Of a stretch of DNA of 29,871 bases, positions 24,644 to 29,871 are shown piece by piece (within the stretch, counting starts at the first letter, position 1; each line of letters begins with the position of its first letter). The DNA is taken from the NCBI GenBank assembly GCA_903879765.1, contig CAIRMS010000344.1:1-29871 (forward strand). The letters are read 5' to 3'. The notes beneath the pieces are model-generated. The model made no database searches. It saw nothing but the letters and a program-made list of their open reading frames with translations, and was not told the origin of the DNA. A program made the position numbers and the translations under genes. This DNA is from an uncultured Flavobacteriales bacterium (GTDB lineage: Bacteria; Bacteroidota; Bacteroidia; Flavobacteriales_D; Crocinitomicaceae).

Positions 24644-24792
24644 GAGGTGAATTTTCGCCTAAGTTAGTCTATTCGAAACGGTTCAATCGAAATTAAAAGT
24701 TGCAAATTTTACTACTTCGGCCTCTTTACAAGCGGTAATTTTTCCTTTTTTTTGAAACTCAAAAGTCTCGAAATTTTACTTATTTTTACTTC
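24644..24792. other. Short divergent intergenic region
   Basis: 149 nt between the DUF1003 gene and the 32-residue ORF. It contains only imperfect -7-like sites, TAACTTAG on the minus strand (24659-24666) and TATTTTTA on the plus strand (24781-24788), plus T-rich tracts. The stretch AATTTTACTACTT near 24707 also occurs at the fba promoter (17731). Nothing else was recognised. Confidence 0.4.
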
Positions 24793-24891
24793 ATGAATTG
24801 GAAGGAAACGATCATTAAATATTTCCCTGATGTATGGCAGTATTTAATTATAATTGTCATTTTTATTTTTGCTGCTATTTTTATTCTTTAA
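24793..24891 (+). CDS. 32-residue single-span membrane peptide (small ORF)
   Basis: Read directly from the sequence: an ATG at 24793 opens a 32-codon frame ending in TAA at 24889-24891. The peptide starts MNWKETIIKYFPDVWQY, an amphipathic head with two Trp, and continues as an uninterrupted hydrophobic segment of about 15 residues to the C-terminus, so it looks like a one-span membrane peptide. Its TAA overlaps a good Shine-Dalgarno-like TAAGGA that sits 7 nt before the ATG of the next gene, which suggests the two are translated together. It could also be a chance frame in AT-rich DNA; codon use and composition look coding-like but the evidence is limited. Confidence 0.5.
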   Translation: MNWKETIIKYFPDVWQYLIIIVIFIFAAIFIL

Positions 24892-24901
24892 GGACTCAAT
24901 T
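24889..24901 (+). promoter_or_regulatory. Shine-Dalgarno-like site before the choice-of-anchor B gene
   Basis: TAAGGA at 24889-24894 with a 7-nt spacer to the ATG at 24902. This is a better match to the 16S anti-SD than other starts in the window. It supports 24902 over the upstream in-frame TTG at 24854. Confidence 0.55.
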
Positions 24902-27244
24902 ATGCGTGTATTTCGCAACTTCATTTTAAGTATTGTTTTATTTCTAAATGGATTTCAATCCACCGCGCAATTGAATATCGATTCTTTGTCTCACATCGAT
25001 TACCAACTTCTGCATCAAGCCAATCTCAATGACGTTTGGGGGTATGTGGATGAATTAGGAAATGAATATGCAATCGTTGGGACCTCGAAAGGCACATCGA
25101 TTATCGATATTACCGATGGTGCAAATCCTCAAGAAATATTTTGGTTGGCTGGGACGGAGTCAATTTGGCGTGACCCATGTGTTTATGGGAATTATGCATA
25201 CGTAACAACGGAGGCAGAAGATGGACTTTTAATCATTGATTTAAGTCCCTTGCCACAATCAACGAATCTGCCTACTTCTCTTTATACTGGACCAAGTTCC
25301 AATCCTTGGCAATCTGCTCATACGTGTTTCGCCTCTCCGAATGGATACGCTTATATTTTTGGAGCAAATCGAGGAAACGGTGGTGTCATAATGCTAGACC
25401 TTCAAAGCAATCCGATGAGCCCGGTGGAGGTAGGAACTTATGACCCATATTATGTTCATGATGGTTTCGAGCGAAATGATACCTTGTACATTGGACACAT
25501 TTACGATGGATTTTTTAGTATTCTCAATGTAGCTGATAAGGCTAATCCAATTTTAATGGGAACGAAAACCACGCCGAATACGTTCACACACAATGTTTGG
25601 CCATCCGCGAATGGACAAGTAGTGTACACTACGGATGAAATTTCAGGTGCGTATATTGCCGCTTACGACATTACTGATGGACAGAATATTACAGAACTTG
25701 ACCGCGTTCAAAGTTCTGCAAACTCTTTTGTAATTCCACATAACGTTCATGTGCGTGGTGATTATTTAATAACGAGTTATTACAGTGATGGCGTCATCAT
25801 TCATGATGCCACCTATCCATACAACTTAATTCAAGTTGGAAATTACGATACCTACCCAGGACAAACGCCCGGTTTTGATGGATGTTGGGGCGTGTATCCA
25901 TTTTTTTCCTCGGGAAAAGCGGTGGCAGCCGATATCACGAAAGGATTGTATGTCCTTGGGATGAACTACAACAAAGCATGTTACTTAGAAGGAACGGTAA
26001 CTGATGCTGTGAGTGGACTTGCATTATCAAATGTAAGCATTCAACTTTCAAGTGCGGTGATGGAAGAGCAGACGAATCAACTTGGATTTTATGCAACGGG
26101 AACAGCTCTTTCTGGAATTTATACCGTGAGTTTTTCTAAGGCAGGATATTATCCAATGACCCTTTCTGTTTCCTTAATCAATGGTGCGTTAACAACAATA
26201 AACGTTCCTTTAATTCCAATAACTCCTTACAGCCTACAAGTGAACGTACTTGAATACGGAACGAATAATCCGATTTCGGATGCACAAATTCGTCTGTCAC
26301 ATCCGTTAATTGATCATACTGGAATCACAAACGGACTTGGGATGGAAGATTTCACCTTGTATTATCAAGAAAACTATCGTTTGACGATAGGTAAATGGTC
26401 TTATCAAACGTATTGTATAGATACCATGATTACAGAGTTTACCAATAACATCACTATATATCTGGTTCCAGGTTACTATGATGATTTCGAGTTTGATTTT
26501 GGTTGGAGTGTAAGTGGTACAGCTCAAAAAGGAATGTGGGAGCGTGGAGTTCCGAACCCAACGACCAATACTGTTCCTGCAATCGATGCGGAGTGGGATT
26601 GCGGAAAAATAGCTTTTGTAACGGGGAACGATGTGGGATTAAATCCGGATCTTGATGACGTGGATGAAGGATTCACCCAATTGCTTTCGCCACAAATGGA
26701 CTTAAGTTCGTATGCCACACCATACATCAATTTTGCTCATTCGTTCTATTGTTATCATGGTCCAGGAACTTTTGATGATACGATGAGTATTTATTTAATG
26801 AATGGTACAACGAGTGTACTTTTACAACAGGTAATTGGTCCACAAGGAGATTTAATGGAATTCAACTATTTCAGTTTTCCTGTTTCTGGACTCATTCCAT
26901 TGACAAATACCATGCAGCTGAAGGTATTAATCTCTGACATTAGTCCAAATGTAAACATAACCGAGGCTGGATTCGATCATTTTACGGTCACGAATCAACC
27001 TACGGCAAATGTCGCGGTGAATTCACTTGATAAATGGGTGCTTTATCCAAATCCAACAAATGAAATGCTCTTCATAAACGGAGCGAAATCCATCGGTGAA
27101 TGGACGGTTTTTGGGATGAATGGACAGGTACTCGTTCAAGGATCCACCGAAAATTCAAATATGGAGGTCTCTGTTGAATCCTTGAAATCTGGAATGTATT
27201 TTATTCGTTTTCAAAACGAAGTTCGTTCGTGGATAAAACAATAA
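24902..27244 (+). CDS. Choice-of-anchor B family secreted protein with T9SS type A signal
   Basis: Exported 780-residue protein, signal peptide at MRVFRNFILSIVLFLNGFQ. Residues about 25-355 are LVIVD-type propeller repeats of the choice-of-anchor B group: LNDVWGYVDELGNEYAIVGT, GTSIIDITDGANP, DGLLIIDLSPLP, GVIMLDLQSNP, YIGHIYDGFFSILNV, HNVHVRGDYLITSYYSDG and FDGCWGVYPFF. A carboxypeptidase-regulatory-like module follows (LEGTVTDAVSGLALSNVSI, about 359-440), then a second such segment, and a MAM/jelly-roll-like part (FDFGWSVSGTA onward, about 530-700). The type A T9SS domain (VLYPNPTNEMLFING, about 712-780) ends the protein. Probably a surface-anchored protein; substrate unknown. Confidence 0.87.
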   Translation: MRVFRNFILSIVLFLNGFQSTAQLNIDSLSHIDYQLLHQANLNDVWGYVDELGNEYAIVGTSKGTSIIDITDGANPQEIFWLAGTESIWRDPCVYGNYAYVTTEAEDGLLIIDLSPLPQSTNLPTSLYTGPSSNPWQSAHTCFASPNGYAYIFGANRGNGGVIMLDLQSNPMSPVEVGTYDPYYVHDGFERNDTLYIGHIYDGFFSILNVADKANPILMGTKTTPNTFTHNVWPSANGQVVYTTDEISGAYIAAYDITDGQNITELDRVQSSANSFVIPHNVHVRGDYLITSYYSDGVIIHDATYPYNLIQVGNYDTYPGQTPGFDGCWGVYPFFSSGKAVAADITKGLYVLGMNYNKACYLEGTVTDAVSGLALSNVSIQLSSAVMEEQTNQLGFYATGTALSGIYTVSFSKAGYYPMTLSVSLINGALTTINVPLIPITPYSLQVNVLEYGTNNPISDAQIRLSHPLIDHTGITNGLGMEDFTLYYQENYRLTIGKWSYQTYCIDTMITEFTNNITIYLVPGYYDDFEFDFGWSVSGTAQKGMWERGVPNPTTNTVPAIDAEWDCGKIAFVTGNDVGLNPDLDDVDEGFTQLLSPQMDLSSYATPYINFAHSFYCYHGPGTFDDTMSIYLMNGTTSVLLQQVIGPQGDLMEFNYFSFPVSGLIPLTNTMQLKVLISDISPNVNITEAGFDHFTVTNQPTANVAVNSLDKWVLYPNPTNEMLFINGAKSIGEWTVFGMNGQVLVQGSTENSNMEVSVESLKSGMYFIRFQNEVRSWIKQ

Positions 27245-27256
27245 ATGAATTATTGG

Positions 27257-27264
27257 TAACTTTG
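27257..27264 (+). promoter_or_regulatory. Promoter -7 box for the glycosyltransferase operon
   Basis: TAACTTTG is a perfect TAnnTTTG ending 8 nt before the ATG at 27273, so the leader would be only a few nt. The -33 region lies in the end of the preceding gene and shows no clear TTG at 17-23 nt. Confidence 0.5.
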
Positions 27265-27272
27265 AATCTCCT

Positions 27273-28226
27273 ATGACAGAAGAAATAAACGTCTCAATTG
27301 TGATACCGCTCTTTAATGAGTCGGAATCTTTGCCTGAGTTACATCGTTGGATTCAAGGTGTGATGCATGAACATTCCCTGAGTTACGAAGTGATTTTTAT
27401 TGATGATGGCAGCAAGGATGGATCATGGGGGATTATAGAGGACTTAAGAACTAAGGATTCTCATGTTAAGGGAATTAAATTCCAACGTAATTATGGTAAA
27501 TCCGCGGCTTTACACGTTGGATTTGAGAAAGCTGTGGGGGAAGTTGTCATCACAATGGATGCAGACCTCCAAGACTCCCCTGATGAAATACCTGAATTGT
27601 TCAATATGATTGTTCATCAGGATTTTGATGTGGTATCTGGATGGAAAAAGAAACGTCATGATCCAATTTCAAAAACAATACCAACCAAACTATATAATTG
27701 GGCTGCACGCAGAATTACAGGAATTTACTTACATGACTTTAATTGTGGCTTGAAAGCTTACAAAAATTCTGTGATTAAAAGCATTGAGTTATATGGTGAC
27801 ATGCATCGCTACATTCCTGCCTTAGCTAAGTATGCTGGATTCACTAAAATCGGTGAGAAAGTAGTGCAACATCAAGCACGAAAGTATGGCGTCACAAAAT
27901 TCGGCTTAAATCGCTTTTTAAACGGACCATTAGATTTGATGACTGTTGCGTTTATGGGGAAATTTGGAAAAAAACCAATGCATTTCTTTGGTGCTTTGGG
28001 CATGCTCATGTTTGTATTAGGATTTGGATTATTCCTATATATGGGCGTAGATAAGTTGTTCTTTAATAAAGCTGCGCAACGTCTTTCTGAGCGTTCTGAG
28101 TTTTTTGTTGCGTTGGTCGCAATGATTATCGGAATTCAATTTTTTCTTTCGGGTTTTATCGCTGAATTAATCGGACGAAGTTCTTCCACTCGAAACCATT
28201 ACCTTGTTGAAAACGAATTGTTCTAA
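27273..28226 (+). CDS. Family 2 glycosyltransferase, DPM1/GtrB/ArnC-like
   Basis: A 317-residue polyprenyl-phosphate sugar transferase type enzyme. The GT-A domain starts VSIVIPLFNESESLPEL with EVIFIDDGSKDGSW (residues 39-52), then the DxD metal site in TMDADLQDSP (D96, D98), and DFNCGLKAYK and MHRYIPALA, which are typical of the DPM1/GtrB group. Two transmembrane helices (about 236-260 and 277-303) anchor it in the inner membrane. It would charge undecaprenyl phosphate with a sugar for modification of surface polysaccharides. It overlaps the next gene by one base (TAATG), so this is an operon. Confidence 0.92.
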   Translation: MTEEINVSIVIPLFNESESLPELHRWIQGVMHEHSLSYEVIFIDDGSKDGSWGIIEDLRTKDSHVKGIKFQRNYGKSAALHVGFEKAVGEVVITMDADLQDSPDEIPELFNMIVHQDFDVVSGWKKKRHDPISKTIPTKLYNWAARRITGIYLHDFNCGLKAYKNSVIKSIELYGDMHRYIPALAKYAGFTKIGEKVVQHQARKYGVTKFGLNRFLNGPLDLMTVAFMGKFGKKPMHFFGALGMLMFVLGFGLFLYMGVDKLFFNKAAQRLSERSEFFVALVAMIIGIQFFLSGFIAELIGRSSSTRNHYLVENELF

Positions 28227-28765
28227 TGGGGAAATTGGTTCACGTAAATAGTAGCTGGACCCTTTTTCTTGATAGAGATGGCGTAATAAATGAACGTGTC
28301 TTTGGTGCTTACATTTTGAAATACGAAGATTTTCGGTTTAAAAAAGGAGTGCTTGAAACATCCAAAGAGTTGTTCGGGAAATTCGGCAGAGTTATTGTGG
28401 TTACGAATCAACAATGTGTTTCAAAAGGTCTGATTTCGCAGGATTCACTGAATCTGTTGCATCAAAAAATGACGCTGGACTTTCAAAATGCTGGCGCCCG
28501 AATAGATCAGGTATATGCGGCAATTGAACGAAAAGATGAAGCGCCTTTTATGCGAAAACCGAATCCGATGATGGCAGAACTAGCACAAATGGAATTCCCT
28601 CAAATTGATTTCAACAAGTCAATTATGGTCGGGGATACAGATGTAGATTTGAAGTTTGGAAAAACCCTAGGTATGAGAACTGTTCTCATTCGCAGCGCGG
28701 AAATAATTACGGTTGAACCTGATTTAGAATTAGATCAATTGGGAGATTTAATAGAATTCATATGA
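28226..28765 (+). CDS. HAD-IIIA family phosphatase (GmhB/HisB-N-like)
   Basis: A 179-residue HAD phosphatase of subclass IIIA. Motif I is LFLDRDGVINE (D16, D18), motif II VVTNQQCVSKG, and motifs III/IV are RKPNP and GDTDVDLKFGKTLGM. This resembles D-glycero-D-manno-heptose-1,7-bisphosphate phosphatase and the histidinol-phosphatase domain. The zinc-binding Cys/His loop of typical GmhB is absent: that segment reads AAIERKDEAPFMRKPNP without the Cys pattern, so the substrate may differ. It lies between glycosyltransferases in a likely glycan-assembly operon, overlapping the next gene by ATGA. Confidence 0.85.
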   Translation: MGKLVHVNSSWTLFLDRDGVINERVFGAYILKYEDFRFKKGVLETSKELFGKFGRVIVVTNQQCVSKGLISQDSLNLLHQKMTLDFQNAGARIDQVYAAIERKDEAPFMRKPNPMMAELAQMEFPQIDFNKSIMVGDTDVDLKFGKTLGMRTVLIRSAEIITVEPDLELDQLGDLIEFI

Positions 28766-29514
28766 AAAACGTTTATATCATTTGTTTGTTTTTCTTTCAA
28801 ACATCCTTTGCACAGGTAAATCAAGTCGATGCCAAAGGGTTAAAACAAGGACTTTGGCAAAAGAGTTACCCTGGTACGAAAATTTACATGTATGAAGGTA
28901 ATTTCAAAGATGACAAGCCTGTCGGAAAATTTGTTTACAGGTATCAATCAGGTGTCGTTAAGGCCGTAATTGATAATAAACCGAATTCAAATGCATCATT
29001 TGTAAAGTTGTATTTTGAAAATCAAGCATTAATGGCCGATGGATTCTATCGAAATCAAAAAAAAGACTCTATTTGGATGAATTACAACGAACGAGGGGAG
29101 TTAGTAAGTGGTGAAAGCTACAAAAACGATAAATTGAATGGTAAAAAAGTCACTTATTACCTGAATGATCAATTGGAAAACGGTGAATTAAAAGTTCTTT
29201 CAGTGACATTTTTCAGAGATGACATTAGGGATGGAGCCTTTAAAGAGTATTATCCAAATGGTACAATGAAAATTTCCGGCAACTATGTCAACGGTCTTCG
29301 CACAGGTGAGTGGGTGGAATATTATAATACAGGTCAAGTAATGTCTCGAGTTCTTTACAAAGCCGATTACCTTCATGGTTGGTCGTACTTTTACGATAAA
29401 AACGGAACTGAACTTTCCAAAAATTTATGGAAAAAAGGCGATAAATTAGAAGGCAAAGAGCTAGAAACGTACTTGAAATGGTGCCAAGATAAAAACATAG
29501 ATCCAAATCAATAG
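28762..29514 (+). CDS. Secreted MORN-repeat (YwqK-like) protein
   Basis: A 250-residue exported protein with signal peptide MKNVYIICLFFFQTSFAQ. It consists of MORN_2-type repeats of about 22 residues, each with a G-x-W/Y motif: LKQGLWQKSYP, KPVGKFVYRYQSG, KKDSIWMNYNERG, LNGKKVTYY, RDGAFKEYYPNG, RTGEWVEYYNTG and LHGWSYFYDKNG. Annotation pipelines often name this pattern 'YwqK family antitoxin', but no toxin is adjacent and the signal peptide argues for an envelope role. It starts inside the stop of the HAD gene (ATGA at 28762) and ends 2 nt before the next gene. Confidence 0.82.
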   Translation: MKNVYIICLFFFQTSFAQVNQVDAKGLKQGLWQKSYPGTKIYMYEGNFKDDKPVGKFVYRYQSGVVKAVIDNKPNSNASFVKLYFENQALMADGFYRNQKKDSIWMNYNERGELVSGESYKNDKLNGKKVTYYLNDQLENGELKVLSVTFFRDDIRDGAFKEYYPNGTMKISGNYVNGLRTGEWVEYYNTGQVMSRVLYKADYLHGWSYFYDKNGTELSKNLWKKGDKLEGKELETYLKWCQDKNIDPNQ

Positions 29515-29516
29515 TT

Positions 29517-29871
29517 TTGAGTAAACTTGAAAAAATTACTTTTTTCTCTGCCTTACCACCTTTTAGAGGGGGTATTGCTCAGTTTAGTGAGCAATTTCGT
29601 CATTCCTTGGCAAAGAAAAGAGAAGTAGATGCCTTTACATTTCAAAATCAATATCCTAACTTTCTTTTCCCAGGTCAATCTCAGTTCGAGGAACGGACGC
29701 CAAATTTCCAACATCCGAGAATTGTCTCAACTTTTCGACCTTGGACCTATTTCAGATCATTACGAATTTTTAAAAAATCGAAAGGCGATTTATTTATAAC
29801 GAGTTATTGGATGAGTTTCTTTGGTCCAATGATGGGGTTTTGGGCGCGATTTTTATCCAAGAAAACGGTTA
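29517..29871 (+). CDS. Glycosyltransferase, GT4-like (N-terminal part only)
   Basis: Translated directly: 118 codons are visible before the window ends. The frame opens with TTG at 29517, 2 nt after the MORN stop; there is no ATG until well into the frame. The start reads KITFFSALPPFRGGIAQFSEQF, the typical first beta strand and GGI/S loop of GT-B (GT1/GT4) enzymes, followed by DAFTFQNQYPNFLFPG and a later FITSYWMSFFGPMMGF. The tight spacing to the preceding genes supports membership in the same glycan operon. The catalytic C-terminal half is not visible. Confidence 0.78.
   Translation, partial: MSKLEKITFFSALPPFRGGIAQFSEQFRHSLAKKREVDAFTFQNQYPNFLFPGQSQFEERTPNFQHPRIVSTFRPWTYFRSLRIFKKSKGDLFITSYWMSFFGPMMGFWARFLSKKTV

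Noticed and set aside
24854..24901. N-terminal extension of the choice-of-anchor B protein from a TTG at 24854
   Set aside because: Overlaps the 32-residue frame; the ATG at 24902 has a good Shine-Dalgarno and opens a normal signal peptide.
28762..29514. Antitoxin role for the MORN-repeat protein
   Set aside because: Repeats resemble YwqK-type proteins, but it has a signal peptide and no toxin neighbour; the context is glycan synthesis.

Overview
The window reads as chromosomal DNA from a free-living member of the Bacteroidota, most likely Flavobacteriales and possibly a Crocinitomicaceae/Fluviicola-like genome (the family is an inference). Three points support the phylum. Several genes encode secreted proteins with type IX secretion (T9SS) C-terminal signals, one of type B and two of type A. 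Promoters match the Bacteroidota -7 box TAnnTTTG. There are also phylum-typical families such as a DUF6702 protein paired with an M1 peptidase. The DNA is AT-rich and densely packed. No rRNA, tRNA, CRISPR array, transposase or phage gene was seen, and no non-coding stretch exceeds about 200 bases.

Layout from left to right. 1-2413 (-): a DUF6702 protein and an M1 metallopeptidase cut by the window edge, joined by an ATGA overlap. 2486-4565 (+): a small Cys-rich lipoprotein, uracil phosphoribosyltransferase (upp), a membrane protein and a YjjG-like HAD hydrolase. 4566-5740 (-): an OsmC-like protein and the rRNA methyltransferase rlmB. 5821-8646 (-): a large surface protein with a nidogen-like domain, tandem repeats and a type B T9SS signal. 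8847-12089 (+): a secreted BNR/sortilin-type beta-propeller protein, followed by a strong bidirectional terminator. 12161-15899 (-): uvrB, DUF3817, an SRPBCC protein and fabI, the last with its own promoter. 15966-16719 (+): an AHSA1-like and a DUF1801 protein. 16733-17303 (-): a MazF-type toxin with an RHH-like antitoxin and a palindromic operator. 17424-17573 (-): a 49-residue small protein with its own terminator. 17767-20392 (+): class II aldolase (fba), accD and a metallo-beta-lactamase-fold protein, with a terminator-like hairpin inside the last gene. 20445-23915 (+): a PNGase F-like glycoamidase carrying a large LamG-containing insertion and a type A signal. 23912-24643 (-): a DUF1003 membrane protein. 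24793-27244 (+): a 32-residue transmembrane peptide and a choice-of-anchor B type T9SS protein. 27273-29871 (+): a glycan-assembly-like run of a DPM1/GtrB-type glycosyltransferase, HAD-IIIA phosphatase, MORN-repeat protein and GT4-type glycosyltransferase (cut by the edge).

Most of this is housekeeping (nucleotide salvage, DNA repair, fatty-acid synthesis, glycolysis, rRNA modification) interleaved with large secreted proteins probably used for adhesion or breakdown of glycoproteins. I did not find a clearly new multi-gene system. The best leads are promoters abutting the ATG of several genes (candidate leaderless mRNAs), two small proteins missed by length cutoffs, the split PNGase F architecture, and the toxin-antitoxin operator that overlaps its own -7 box.
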